Source: Pseudescherichia sp031987975 (GTDB lineage: Bacteria > Pseudomonadota > Gammaproteobacteria > Enterobacterales > Enterobacteriaceae). Taken from it: a stretch of 64,000 bases of DNA. The notes beneath the pieces were generated by a model. It had not been told where the DNA came from, did no database searches, and worked only from the letters and a program-made list of their open reading frames with translations. Every line of letters starts with the position of its first letter. The first letter of the stretch is position 1. Shown here piece after piece: positions 1-9,282 of this stretch. A program made the position numbers and the translations under genes. The stretch lies in NCBI RefSeq assembly GCF_031987975.1, contig NZ_DALZYX010000002.1, forward strand, positions 62,001 to 126,000. The letters run 5' to 3'.

Positions 1-513
1 CCACAAATGGCCAATATTCAGCAAACCTGGCAGCAAAAGATTGTGCCGCAGTATGTGCGTGAAGCTAAACCTGTCGCTGAATTGCTTAAAACGTTACAGG
101 CCGAAAAGAGTTTTGATGAGGCCTGTAGCAAAGACGGCTACCGCAGCCAGAGCGAAAACCCCTGCGTCTTTAACGTGCGTATTACCGGCGAAGTGATCAA
201 GCTCAATACCAAATCCCGCAGCGGGAAAATGACGGTGCGCGATGAACAGGGTGAAGAGATTGTGGTGCAGATGGGACCGATTATTCGCGGCACCAGCCTG
301 CGGGATGGTTATAAAGGTGCAAGCTATCAGGACTTTAACGATCAGGTACTGTATGGCGATTACGGGAAGGCTATTAATCAGCAAGCGTCAGAAATGATGG
401 TGAACTTCAAGCCCGCCGTCGGGGATAAGGTCACGATTTCCGGGGTCTTTGCCGCCTGGGATATTCCGCAAACCATCCCAGACGTAACACCAGCACAGAT
501 TGCACGGCAGTGA
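1..513 (+). CDS. DUF2291 family protein of a sugar ABC transporter operon (5' partial)
   Basis: The frame is open to the left edge of the window, so the N-terminus, probably carrying a lipoprotein or membrane signal, is missing; the ATG at 7 is internal. The remaining residues (about QYVREAKPVAELL onward, with the FNDQVLYGDYGKAINQQA region and a C-terminal OB-like beta segment) resemble the DUF2291 periplasmic or lipoprotein family, which usually accompanies ribose-type ABC transporters. The next gene, an ATPase, starts 11 bases after the stop, so the two are almost certainly cotranscribed. The molecular role of DUF2291 is not established; an accessory role in substrate capture is inferred only from context. 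Confidence 0.7.
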   Translation, partial: PQMANIQQTWQQKIVPQYVREAKPVAELLKTLQAEKSFDEACSKDGYRSQSENPCVFNVRITGEVIKLNTKSRSGKMTVRDEQGEEIVVQMGPIIRGTSLRDGYKGASYQDFNDQVLYGDYGKAINQQASEMMVNFKPAVGDKVTISGVFAAWDIPQTIPDVTPAQIARQ

Positions 514-523
514 GGAGAGGGTT

Positions 524-2053
524 ATGAATGAGCAACAGACCCAGCGGGATGAGGTGATTATTGAGACTCGCGACCTCTCTCGTGTTTATCCTGGCGTAGT
601 CGCACTCGATAACGTTAATTACCGCGTATACCGCAATCAGGTCAACGTGCTGATTGGCGAGAACGGCGCGGGTAAATCAACAATGATGAAAATGCTGGCC
701 GGGGTTGAGACGCCCTCCTCCGGCGAGATCCTGCTGGACGGGCAGAAGGTCACGCTCGGCTCCACTCACGAGGCGGAAAAGCATGGCATCAGCATTATTT
801 TCCAGGAGCTGAACCTCTTCCCCAATATGAACGTGATGGACAACATCTTCATTGGCAATGAGTTTTTCCAGCGCGGCGTGATTAACGAAAAATACCAGTA
901 CGAACTGGCTAAGTCGCTACTGGAGCGACTGGAGCTGAATGTCGATCCCTACGCGCCGCTAGGCGAGCTGGGGATCGGCCATCAACAGCTGGTAGAGATC
1001 GCCCGCGCCCTCTCTAAAGATACCCGGGTGCTGATCATGGACGAGCCTACCAGCGCGCTGAGCCAGTCGGAAGTGCGGGTGCTGTTTAATGTTATTGCCC
1101 AGCTTAAGCGCCGCGGCGTGACCATTATCTACATCTCTCACCGGCTGGAAGAGCTGATGGAGATTGGCGATCACATCACCATCTTCCGCGATGGCCGCTT
1201 TATCAGCGAGCGTCCCGTCCAGCAGGCCAGCGTGCCCTGGATCATTGAGCAGATGGTTGGAGACAAGAAAAAACACTTTGACTACAGCCCCGCCGCACAC
1301 GGCGAGACCATCCTTAAGGTTAATGGCCTGACCGCGCTGCATCAGAACGGCGGTTATAAATTAAACGATGTCTCTTTTGACTTGCGTAAAGGGGAGGTCA
1401 TCGGCATCTATGGCCTGCTTGGCGCGGGACGTACGGAGCTATTTAAAGGTTTAGTCGGAATGATGGGCTGCCAGTCTGGCACCATCAATCTCGATGGTGA
1501 AACGCTGGACAAGCGATCTTTCCAGCAACGACTGAAGCGCGGTATTACCCTCGTGCCGGAGGATCGCCAGGGGGAAGGTGTGGTGCAGCTCATGTCGATC
1601 AAAAGCAACATGACGCTGACCGACCTGAGCCTACTGGGCTTTCGTCGCGCTCTGCGCCTGCTCAGTCCAGTTAAAGAGGAGCAGCAGGTCAACCACATGG
1701 TCGAACAGCTGGCAATCAAGGCTGGCGACACGGAGCTACCTATTACCTCGCTAAGCGGCGGCAATCAGCAAAAGGTGGTGCTGGGTAAGGCATTGATGAC
1801 CGGACCCAAAGTGGTCCTGCTGGATGAGCCGACGCGCGGCATCGACGTTGGCGCGAAAACCGATGTGTATCACCTGATTGGCAAAATGGCGCATCAGGGG
1901 CTGGCCGTTATGTTCTCCTCCTCCGAGCTGGATGAGGTCATGGCGCTGGCTGACCGGGTTCTGGTTATGGCCGATGGCCGCATTACCGCAGATTTACCGC
2001 GCGCTTCCGTGACGCGGGAAAAATTAATCAGCGCTTCTACACCGCAGGACTGA
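524..2053 (+). CDS. Sugar ABC transporter ATP-binding protein (RbsA/MglA type)
   Basis: A 509-residue tandem ATPase of the carbohydrate uptake family 2. Domain 1 has Walker A GENGAGKST near residue 45 and Walker B LIMDEPTSAL. Domain 2 has the degenerate P-loop GLLGAGRTELFK typical of this family, followed by LSGGNQQKV and VVLLDEPTRG. The frame extends upstream to a TTG at 500, but ATG 524 is preceded by GAGGAGAGG and lies just after the DUF2291 stop, so I chose it. It would energise the permease encoded 18 bases downstream. The substrate cannot be deduced; no binding protein or catabolic enzyme for it is inside the window. Confidence 0.92.
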   Translation: MNEQQTQRDEVIIETRDLSRVYPGVVALDNVNYRVYRNQVNVLIGENGAGKSTMMKMLAGVETPSSGEILLDGQKVTLGSTHEAEKHGISIIFQELNLFPNMNVMDNIFIGNEFFQRGVINEKYQYELAKSLLERLELNVDPYAPLGELGIGHQQLVEIARALSKDTRVLIMDEPTSALSQSEVRVLFNVIAQLKRRGVTIIYISHRLEELMEIGDHITIFRDGRFISERPVQQASVPWIIEQMVGDKKKHFDYSPAAHGETILKVNGLTALHQNGGYKLNDVSFDLRKGEVIGIYGLLGAGRTELFKGLVGMMGCQSGTINLDGETLDKRSFQQRLKRGITLVPEDRQGEGVVQLMSIKSNMTLTDLSLLGFRRALRLLSPVKEEQQVNHMVEQLAIKAGDTELPITSLSGGNQQKVVLGKALMTGPKVVLLDEPTRGIDVGAKTDVYHLIGKMAHQGLAVMFSSSELDEVMALADRVLVMADGRITADLPRASVTREKLISASTPQD

Positions 2054-2071
2054 TGTCTGCTGGAGAGAGAA

Positions 2072-3121
2072 ATGAACAAAAAGTATATGATCTACATGTA
2101 TTTGCTCAAAGCGCGCACCTTCATTGCCCTGCTGATCGTCATGGGCTTCTTCAGCGTGATGGTGCCTAACTTTCTGACCATGTCGAACCTGCTGATCATG
2201 ACCCAGCACGTGGCCATTACTGGCCTGCTGGCGATTGGTATGACGCTGGTGATTCTCACCGGCGGTATTGACCTCTCCGTCGGGGCGGTGGCGGGCATGT
2301 GCGGCATGGTTGCCGGGGCGCTGTTAACCAACGGCCTGCCGATCTGGGGCGAGCAGATTATCTTCTTTAACGTTCCGGAAGTGATCCTGCTGGTGGCCGG
2401 CTTCGGCATCCTGCTGGGCCTGATCAACGGGGCGGTGATCACCCGCCTCGGGGTTGCACCCTTTATCTGTACCCTCGGCATGATGTACGTTGCCCGTGGC
2501 GCGGCGCTGCTGTTTAACGACGGTAGCACCTATGCCAACCTGGTGGGCATGCCTGAGCTGGGCAATACCGGTTTTGCAATTTTAGGCTCCGGCACGATCC
2601 TCGGCATCTATATTCCCATCTGGCTGATGGTGAGCTTCCTGCTGCTGGGCCTCTACATGACCCGTAAGACCCCGCTGGGCCGCTATATTTACGCCATCGG
2701 CGGGAATGAATCCGCTGCGCGGCTGGCGGGCGTTCCTATCATCAAGGTTAAGGTCTTTGTCTATGCCTTCTCTGGCCTGTGCGCGGCGCTGGTGGGGCTG
2801 ATTGTGGCCTCTCAGCTGCAAACCTCTCACCCAATGACCGGGAATATGTTTGAGATGGACGCTATCGGCGCAACCGTGCTGGGCGGAACCGCGCTGGCAG
2901 GCGGACGGGGTCGCGTTTCTGGCTCGATCATTGGTGCCTTCGTCATCGTTTTCCTTGCTGACGGGATGGTGATGATGGGGGTCAGCGACTTCTGGCAGAT
3001 GGTGATTAAGGGCCTGGTGATTGTCACGGCGGTGGTTATCGATCAGTTCCAGCAGCGTCTGCAAAGCAAAGTGGTGCTGCTGCGCCGCCACGAGAAAAAA
3101 TTGCAGGCAGAGGCAACGTAA
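2072..3121 (+). CDS. Sugar ABC transporter permease (RbsC/YtfT family)
   Basis: A 349-residue, very hydrophobic inner membrane protein with about eight to ten membrane segments. It carries the BPD_transp_2 signature regions GMTLVILTGGIDLSVG near residue 60 and GGTALAGGRGRVSGSIIGA near residue 270. It starts at ATG 2072 behind GGAGAGA and follows the ATPase gene closely, giving the order DUF2291, ATPase, permease. It forms the transmembrane channel for the same unidentified pentose or hexose substrate. The gene is the last of its operon; a bidirectional hairpin terminator follows at 3143. Confidence 0.93.
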   Translation: MNKKYMIYMYLLKARTFIALLIVMGFFSVMVPNFLTMSNLLIMTQHVAITGLLAIGMTLVILTGGIDLSVGAVAGMCGMVAGALLTNGLPIWGEQIIFFNVPEVILLVAGFGILLGLINGAVITRLGVAPFICTLGMMYVARGAALLFNDGSTYANLVGMPELGNTGFAILGSGTILGIYIPIWLMVSFLLLGLYMTRKTPLGRYIYAIGGNESAARLAGVPIIKVKVFVYAFSGLCAALVGLIVASQLQTSHPMTGNMFEMDAIGATVLGGTALAGGRGRVSGSIIGAFVIVFLADGMVMMGVSDFWQMVIKGLVIVTAVVIDQFQQRLQSKVVLLRRHEKKLQAEAT

Positions 3122-3142
3122 TGTTGCGCTGAGGACAGTAAT

Positions 3143-3170
3143 AAAAAACGCCGCATAAGCGGCGTTTTTC
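3143..3170. terminator. Bidirectional terminator between the ABC permease and glnS
   Basis: The hairpin AACGCCGC-ATAA-GCGGCGTT is flanked by an A-run on the left and a T-run on the right, so it can end transcription from both convergent genes. Confidence 0.85.
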
Positions 3171-3189
3171 TTTTCCGGGCGAAAGTAAC

Positions 3190-4857
3190 TTACTCGCCGA
3201 TTTTAGCCCAGGTATCGCGCAGGCCAACGGTGCGGTTAAACACCGGCTTCTCCGCCGTGGAGTAGCGGCTGTCGAGGCAGAAGTAGCCTTCGCGCTCGAA
3301 CTGGTACGCCTTGCCAGCTTCGGCGGCGCTCAGGGACGGCTCAGCGTAGCCCTGCTTGATCACCAGCGAATCCGGGTTGATGGTAGCGAGGAAATCCTCC
3401 GCCGCACCCGGGTTTGCCACGCTGAACAGGCGGTCGTAAAGACGGATCTCAACCGGCAGCGCATGGGCAGCGCTCACCCAGTGGATCACCCCTTTCACCT
3501 TGCGACCGTCAGCCGGATCCTTGCTTAGGGTCTCGGCGTCATAGGAGCAGAAGATAGTGGTGATGTTGCCTTCCGCGTCTTTCTCTACACGCTCGGCTTT
3601 GATCACGTAGGCGTTGCGCAGGCGTACTTCTTTACCCAGCACCAGACGCTTGTACTGCTTGTTCGCCTCTTCGCGGAAGTCAGCACGATCGATCCAGATC
3701 TCCGCGCTAAACGGCACCTCGCGGCTGCCCATCTCCGGCTTGTTCGGATGATTTGGCATGGTCACCACTTCGCTCTCACCCTGCGGGTAGTTCTCGATCA
3801 CCAGCTTCACCGGATCGATAACGGCCATCGCACGCGGGGCGTTTTCGTTGAGATCTTCACGAATGCAGGACTCCAGCGACGCCATCTCGATGGTGTTGTC
3901 CTGCTTGGTCACGCCGATGCGCTTGCAGAACTCGCGGATGGAAGCAGCGGTATAGCCGCGACGGCGCAGGCCAGAGATGGTCGGCATACGCGGATCGTCC
4001 CAGCCCTCAACAATTTTGTCCGTCACCAGCAGGTTCAGCTTACGCTTGGACATCACGGCATATTCCAGATTCAGGCGCGAGAACTCGTACTGGCGCGGAT
4101 GAACAGGAATAGTGATGTTATCCAGCACCCAGTCGTAGAGACGACGGTTGTCCTGGAACTCCAGCGTACAGAGTGAATGGGTAATGCCTTCCAGCGCATC
4201 GCTGATGCAGTGGGTGAAATCGTACATCGGGTAGATGCACCACTTGTTGCCGGTCTGGTGATGCTCGGCAAACTTAATGCGGTACAGAACCGGGTCGCGC
4301 ATAACGATAAACGGCGAGGCCATGTCGATTTTGGCACGCAGGCAGGCGGTGCCCTCTTCGAAGCCACCGGCGCGCATCTTCTCAAACAGCGCCAGGTTCT
4401 CTTCCACGCTACGGTCGCGGAACGGGCTGTTTTTACCCGGCGCGGTCAGGGTGCCACGGTATTCGCGGATCTGCTCCGGTGACAGTTCGTCAACGTAGGC
4501 AAGACCTTTATTGATCAGCTCGACGGCGTAGTTATGCAGCTGGTCGAAATAGTCAGAGGAGTAGCGAACATCACCCGACCAGTGGAAACCCAGCCACTGC
4601 ACGTCATTTTTAATCGAATCAACGTATTCGATATCTTCTTTCACCGGGTTGGTATCGTCAAAGCGCAGGTTACACTGCCCCTGATAATCCTGGGCGATAC
4701 CGAAGTTCAGGCAGATAGATTTTGCATGACCGATATGCAGGTAGCCGTTCGGCTCCGGCGGAAAACGGGTGCAAACCGTGCTGTGCTTACCACTGGCCAG
4801 ATCTTCATCAATAATCTGGCGAATAAAGTTAGTCGGGCGGGCTTCTGCCTCACTCAT
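3190..4857 (-). CDS. glnS: Glutamine--tRNA ligase
   Basis: Class I aminoacyl-tRNA synthetase charging tRNA-Gln in the cytosol. The 555-residue product matches the E. coli enzyme in length and almost residue for residue. The HIGH motif lies in PNGYLHIGHAKS near residue 40, and the KMSKS-type loop is VMSKRKLNLL near residue 268. The C-terminal half holds the two beta-barrel anticodon-binding domains. ATG 4857 is preceded by GAGGAACC. It is monocistronic, convergent with the ABC operon and upstream of nagE on the same strand. The tRNA-Gln genes it serves are about 8 kb away in this window. Confidence 0.98.
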   Translation of the reverse strand: MSEAEARPTNFIRQIIDEDLASGKHSTVCTRFPPEPNGYLHIGHAKSICLNFGIAQDYQGQCNLRFDDTNPVKEDIEYVDSIKNDVQWLGFHWSGDVRYSSDYFDQLHNYAVELINKGLAYVDELSPEQIREYRGTLTAPGKNSPFRDRSVEENLALFEKMRAGGFEEGTACLRAKIDMASPFIVMRDPVLYRIKFAEHHQTGNKWCIYPMYDFTHCISDALEGITHSLCTLEFQDNRRLYDWVLDNITIPVHPRQYEFSRLNLEYAVMSKRKLNLLVTDKIVEGWDDPRMPTISGLRRRGYTAASIREFCKRIGVTKQDNTIEMASLESCIREDLNENAPRAMAVIDPVKLVIENYPQGESEVVTMPNHPNKPEMGSREVPFSAEIWIDRADFREEANKQYKRLVLGKEVRLRNAYVIKAERVEKDAEGNITTIFCSYDAETLSKDPADGRKVKGVIHWVSAAHALPVEIRLYDRLFSVANPGAAEDFLATINPDSLVIKQGYAEPSLSAAEAGKAYQFEREGYFCLDSRYSTAEKPVFNRTVGLRDTWAKIGE

Positions 4858-4976
4858 CGCGGGTTCCTCAAAACGTAAACAACGTATAACGGAACATGAT
4901 CTTATAAGCGGGACGCGGAGACAACCCTTAGTTCAACAAAAAGCGTTAATGCCGAGGGGATCGGCGCACCTTGGGC

Positions 4977-5008
4977 AAAAAAAAGCGGCGGAGACTGGCT
5001 CCACCGCT
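4977..5008 (-). terminator. Rho-independent terminator of nagE
   Basis: Read on the minus strand, AGCGGTGGAG-CCAGT-CTCCGCCGCT forms a ten-base-pair stem with one mismatch, followed by a run of seven T. It lies 20 bases after the nagE stop. Confidence 0.85.
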
Positions 5009-5027
5009 GATTAACCGTACGTTACGG

Positions 5028-6980
5028 CTATTTACCTTTGACCTCAAACAGCGGGGTCTGGCCTGCAACGACCTGACCTTCAGCCTGGAAGACCAGACCG
5101 CTGAAATCGTCGATGTTGCTGCACACCACCGGGCTGATCATCGAGCGCGCATTGGCGTTGAGATAGTCGAGATCCATCTCCAGCACCGGCTGGCCCGCAG
5201 CCACATCCGCGCCCTCTTCCACCAGGCGGGTAAAGCCCTGGCCGTTCAGCGCAACGGTGTCGATGCCCATGTGCACGACAATTTCCGCGCCTTTTTCGGT
5301 TTCCAGACAGAAGGCGTGGTTGGTGTTGAAAATCTTAACGATGGTACCGGCAGCCGGGGAGACCACGGTTTTACCCGTCGGTTTCACCGCCACGCCGTCG
5401 CCCACCGCTTTGCTGGCAAAGGCCTCATCAGGCACCTGCTCCAGCGGAACCACTTCACCGGTCACCGGCGATACCAGCGCGGCAACGGTGACGGCGTTCG
5501 GCACGGCCTGCGGTTTAACCGCTGCGGCCGGTGCGTTGGCGGCGGGCTGGACGCTGGCGGCTGCGGCCACCGGGCCACGGGCTACCACACGCTTCATGGC
5601 ATCACCAACGGATTCCGCTTTCGCCCCCACAATCACCTGGATGCTCTGCTTGTTCAGCTTCACCACGCCGGAGGCGCCCAGACGTTTACACTGCACGTCG
5701 TTAACCCGTGAGGAGTCCGCCACGGTCAGACGCAGACGGGTAATACAGGCGTCGATAGCCTTCAGGTTGTCAGTGCCGCCGATGGCAGCGATGTAGCTGG
5801 TCGCCAGCTGCTCCAGGCCTTCATCGGTATTGCTGTTGGCTTCAGAGGTGACCACCGCGTCGTCGGTCTCTTCGCGGCCCGGCGTTTTCAGGTTGAAAGC
5901 GCGGATAACGAAGCTAAAGACCACGAAGTAGATGGCGAAGAAGATCAGGCCCATCACCACCAGCATCCAGACGTTGCCGCTGGCTGCAGGCAGGTTATAC
6001 ATCAACGCATAGTCGATGGCGCCCGCCGAGAAGGAGAAGCCCGCATGGATCCCCAGCGCGGTGGCGACAAACAGGCTGATGCCTGTCAGCACGGCGTGCA
6101 GGAGATACAGCAGCGGTGCCAGGAACATGAACAGAAACTCCAGCGGCTCGGTGACGCCGGTCAGGAAGGCGGTGATGGCCACGGAGAGCAGCATCCCGCC
6201 GATCATCGGACGGCGTGCTTTCGGGGCCGCGAAGTACATCGCCAGCGCCGCGCCAGGCAGACCAAACATCATGATCGGGAAGAAGCCGGACATGAACATG
6301 CCTGCGGTAGTATCGCCCGCGTAGAAGCGGTTGATATCACCGTGGAAGACGGTGCCTGCGGCATTGGTAAATTCGCCAATCTGGAACCAGGCGATGGTGT
6401 TCAGCACCTGATGCAGGCCGGTCGGGATCAGCAGACGGTTAACGAAGCCGAAGATACCGGAGCCGACCGCGCCCATGGAGACGATCCACTCCCCGCCAGC
6501 ATGGATAGCATTCTGCACCGGCGGCCAGACGTAGCCGAAAATCGCCGCGAGGATCAGGCAGAAGAATCCGGTGGCAATCGGCACAAAGCGTTTGCCGCCG
6601 AAGAAGCTCAGGAACTCAGGCAGCTTGATGTTGGACCAGCGGTTGTAGACCGCGCCGCCCACCAGGCCGGTAATGATACCGGAGAGCACGCCCATGTTGA
6701 TGGCCGGGTTGATGGTAATCATCGCTTTGGTCATCACAAAGTAGCCTACCGCACCGGCCAGCGCTGCTGCGCCTGCACTATCTTTTGACCACGACGAGGC
6801 CACACCGATCGCGAAGATCAAGGCCAGGTTGTCAAAAATTGCCCCACCCGCCTGGGCAATAAACGGGACGTTCAGTAGATCGGGCTGACCGAATCGCAGC
6901 AGCAATGCCGCGACGGGCAGCACAGCGATGGGGAGCTGGAGTGCCCGGCCCAGTCGCTGGAAGAAACCTAGAATGTTCAT
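5028..6980 (-). CDS. nagE: N-acetylglucosamine-specific PTS transporter EIICBA
   Basis: A 650-residue fused phosphotransferase permease that imports and phosphorylates GlcNAc to GlcNAc-6-phosphate at the inner membrane. Domains in order: EIIC membrane domain about 1-370; EIIB about 395-475, with the phosphorylated Cys in IDACITRLRLTV; an Ala/Pro-rich linker; and EIIA about 500-640, with the active His in EIVVHMGIDT. Length agrees with E. coli NagE (about 648). ATG 6980 follows GGGGGGTATAAA. It is divergent from nagBAC across a shared control region, and its product feeds NagA and NagB. Confidence 0.97.
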   Translation of the reverse strand: MNILGFFQRLGRALQLPIAVLPVAALLLRFGQPDLLNVPFIAQAGGAIFDNLALIFAIGVASSWSKDSAGAAALAGAVGYFVMTKAMITINPAINMGVLSGIITGLVGGAVYNRWSNIKLPEFLSFFGGKRFVPIATGFFCLILAAIFGYVWPPVQNAIHAGGEWIVSMGAVGSGIFGFVNRLLIPTGLHQVLNTIAWFQIGEFTNAAGTVFHGDINRFYAGDTTAGMFMSGFFPIMMFGLPGAALAMYFAAPKARRPMIGGMLLSVAITAFLTGVTEPLEFLFMFLAPLLYLLHAVLTGISLFVATALGIHAGFSFSAGAIDYALMYNLPAASGNVWMLVVMGLIFFAIYFVVFSFVIRAFNLKTPGREETDDAVVTSEANSNTDEGLEQLATSYIAAIGGTDNLKAIDACITRLRLTVADSSRVNDVQCKRLGASGVVKLNKQSIQVIVGAKAESVGDAMKRVVARGPVAAAASVQPAANAPAAAVKPQAVPNAVTVAALVSPVTGEVVPLEQVPDEAFASKAVGDGVAVKPTGKTVVSPAAGTIVKIFNTNHAFCLETEKGAEIVVHMGIDTVALNGQGFTRLVEEGADVAAGQPVLEMDLDYLNANARSMISPVVCSNIDDFSGLVFQAEGQVVAGQTPLFEVKGK

Positions 6981-7087
6981 TTTATACCCCCCGTGAAACT
7001 CCGTTGAGCCTCATCACTAACCATTTTTATTGTTAAACCAACCCTGTAACGCGGCCGTTTTACACAGACTGTTTAAGTGTGTGGAAA

Positions 7088-7110
7088 TTTAATTCGCCTC
7101 GCAAATTAAA
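7088..7110. promoter_or_regulatory. NagC operator on the nagE side
   Basis: A 23-base palindrome, TTTAATT-N9-AATTAAA, closely matches the high-affinity NagC operator of E. coli nagE. The nagE start codon is about 108 bases away. Confidence 0.8.
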
Positions 7111-7118
7111 CGCGCATT

Positions 7119-7140
7119 TTTTGTGATTACAATCACCAAA
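7119..7140. promoter_or_regulatory. CRP-binding site
   Basis: TGTGA-TTACAA-TCACC agrees with TGTGA-N6-TCACA at nine of ten core bases and lies between the two NagC operators, as in E. coli. Confidence 0.75.
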
Positions 7141-7180
7141 TATCGTTATTTACACTCCTTGTTACTGGCTAAGAACGAAA

Positions 7181-7205
7181 ACTTATTTTATGATTCAAAA
7201 AATCA
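7181..7205. promoter_or_regulatory. NagC operator on the nagB side
   Basis: CTTATTTTATGATTCAAAAA followed by ATC matches the E. coli nagB operator in position and sequence, including the central TTATTTTA half and the AAAAAATC half. Confidence 0.7.
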
Positions 7206-7303
7206 GGACGAACTGCCCCCTCTCACGGCGCAATCTGGGTTACGCTTAAAGCGTACAGGCTGCAGTTCGCCAACGTTAATTTCACACTGTGTAGAGGTAA
7301 ACA

Positions 7304-8104
7304 ATGAGACTGATCCCCCTGACGAGTGCCGAACTGGTCGGTAAATGGGCTGCCCGCCATATCGTTAACCGCATCAACGCGTTCAAACCTACGGCGGATC
7401 GTCCGTTTGTGCTTGGCCTGCCCACCGGCGGCACGCCGCTTACCGCCTACAAAGCGCTGGTTGAAATGCACAAAGCGGGCCAGGTTAGCTTCCAGAACGT
7501 AGTGACCTTTAACATGGACGAGTATGTCGGCCTGCCAAAAGAGCACCCGGAGAGCTACCACAGCTTTATGCACCGCAACTTTTTCGACCACGTTGATATT
7601 CCCGCAGAAAACATCAACCTGCTCAATGGTAATGCGCCGGATATTGACGCAGAATGTCGCCGTTATGAAGAAAAAATTCGTGCCTACGGCAAAATTCACC
7701 TGTTTATGGGCGGCGTAGGCAACGACGGGCACATCGCGTTTAACGAACCGGCCTCCTCGCTGGCCTCCCGCACCCGTATTAAGACCTTGACCCATGACAC
7801 CCGCGTGGCAAACTCCCGCTTTTTTGATGGTGACGTCAATCAGGTGCCGAAATACGCCCTGACCGTTGGTGTAGGCACCCTGCTGGATGCTGAAGAGGTG
7901 ATGATTCTGGTGCTGGGCAACGTCAAGGCGCAGGCATTGCAGGCGGCGGTGGAAGGCAACGTTAACCACATGTGGACGATCAGCTGCCTGCAGCTGCATC
8001 CGAAAGCGGTCGTGGTGTGCGACGAACCGTCAACAATGGAGCTAAAGGTGAAGACGCTCAAATACTTCACTGAATTAGAAGCGGAAAATATCAAAGGTCT
8101 GTAA
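7304..8104 (+). CDS. nagB: Glucosamine-6-phosphate deaminase
   Basis: Converts glucosamine-6-phosphate to fructose-6-phosphate and ammonia, the last step of GlcNAc catabolism. The 266 residues equal the E. coli length. Active-site segments are visible: TFNMDEYVGLP (Asp72) and GVGNDGHIAFNEP (Asp141, His143, Glu148). First gene of the nagBAC operon; 21 bases separate it from nagA. Controlled by the NagC/CRP region upstream. Confidence 0.98.
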   Translation: MRLIPLTSAELVGKWAARHIVNRINAFKPTADRPFVLGLPTGGTPLTAYKALVEMHKAGQVSFQNVVTFNMDEYVGLPKEHPESYHSFMHRNFFDHVDIPAENINLLNGNAPDIDAECRRYEEKIRAYGKIHLFMGGVGNDGHIAFNEPASSLASRTRIKTLTHDTRVANSRFFDGDVNQVPKYALTVGVGTLLDAEEVMILVLGNVKAQALQAAVEGNVNHMWTISCLQLHPKAVVVCDEPSTMELKVKTLKYFTELEAENIKGL

Positions 8105-8125
8105 CATTTTTACCCGGGGGTTGTT

Positions 8126-9274
8126 ATGTATGCTTTAACCCAGTGCCGTATTTTTACCGGCCATGAAATTCTGGACGATCACGCGCTGATCGTCGTTGAT
8201 GGTCTTATCGACCGACTCTGCCCGCTGGCAGACCTGCCGCCAACAATTGAGCAGCGCTCGCTCAACGGCGCCTGGCTGGCCCCCGGTTTTATTGACCTGC
8301 AGCTGAACGGCTGCGGCGGCGTACAGTTTAACGACACCGCCGAGGCGGTGAGCGTAGAGACGCTGGAGATTATGCAGCGCGCCAACGAACAGTCGGGCTG
8401 TACCAGCTTTTTACCTACTCTTATCACCACCAGCGACGATCTGATGAAACAGGGCGTGCAGGTGATGCGCGACTATCTGGCGAAGCATCCGCATCAGGCG
8501 CTGGGCCTGCATCTGGAAGGGCCGTGGCTTAACGTAGTGAAAAAAGGCACCCACGATCCTGATTTCGTGCGCAGCCCGGATAGCGATCTGGTCGATTTTC
8601 TCTGTGCCAATGCCGATGTGATTGCCAAACTGACCCTGGCCCCGGAAATGGTCGATCCTGCTGTCGTTCGCAAGCTGACGGCGGCGGGCATTGTGGTCTC
8701 TGCCGGCCACTCCAACGCGACCCTCGTCGAGGCGAAAGCCGGTTTTCGCGCAGGTATCACGTTTGCCACCCATCTTTTTAACGCTATGCCGTACATTACC
8801 GGCCGCGAGCCGGGTTTAGTGGGCGCGATCCTCGACGACGCTGACGTTTACTGCGGTATTATTGTCGATGGCTTACACGTTGATTTTACTAATGTTCGGC
8901 TGGCGAAGCGCCTGAAGGGCGATAAGCTTTGCCTGGTCACCGACGCTACCGCCGCAGCGGGTGCCGTCATTGACGAATTTATTTTTGCTGGTAAAACAAT
9001 ATACTACCGCAATGGACTCTGTGTGGACGAGAACGGTACCCTGAGCGGTTCGGCGTTAACCATGATCGAAGGGGTGGCTAATCTTGTCGAGCACGTCGGC
9101 GTTGCGTTGGACGAAGCGCTGCGTATGGCAACGCTCTACCCGGCCCGCGCCATCGGCGTTGATAAACAGCTAGGCAGCATCGCACCGGGCATGGTGGCGA
9201 ACCTGACCGCGTTTACCCACGACTATAAAGTAATTAAGACCATCGTTAATGGTAACGAGGTCATCATCGAGTAA
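8126..9274 (+). CDS. nagA: N-acetylglucosamine-6-phosphate deacetylase
   Basis: Amidohydrolase-fold enzyme that deacetylates GlcNAc-6-phosphate, whose product is the substrate of NagB. The 382 residues match E. coli. Metal and catalytic segments: GLHLEGPW (metal Glu near 131), VSAGHSNAT (His near 195), ATHLFNAMP (His near 216) and LVTDATAAAG (catalytic Asp near 273). ATG 8126 follows GGGGGTTGTT. Only eight bases separate its stop from nagC. Confidence 0.98.
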   Translation: MYALTQCRIFTGHEILDDHALIVVDGLIDRLCPLADLPPTIEQRSLNGAWLAPGFIDLQLNGCGGVQFNDTAEAVSVETLEIMQRANEQSGCTSFLPTLITTSDDLMKQGVQVMRDYLAKHPHQALGLHLEGPWLNVVKKGTHDPDFVRSPDSDLVDFLCANADVIAKLTLAPEMVDPAVVRKLTAAGIVVSAGHSNATLVEAKAGFRAGITFATHLFNAMPYITGREPGLVGAILDDADVYCGIIVDGLHVDFTNVRLAKRLKGDKLCLVTDATAAAGAVIDEFIFAGKTIYYRNGLCVDENGTLSGSALTMIEGVANLVEHVGVALDEALRMATLYPARAIGVDKQLGSIAPGMVANLTAFTHDYKVIKTIVNGNEVIIE

Positions 9275-9282
9275 GTAAAAGT

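Larger units (their letters stand above)
6981..7303. promoter_or_regulatory. nagE/nagB divergent control region
   Basis: A 323-base intergenic region holding no gene. It contains two NagC-type operators and a CRP-like site (listed separately), matching the known E. coli architecture in which NagC bridges the two operators in a repression loop and CRP lies between them. The nagB start is preceded by GTAGAGGTAAAC. Confidence 0.85.
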
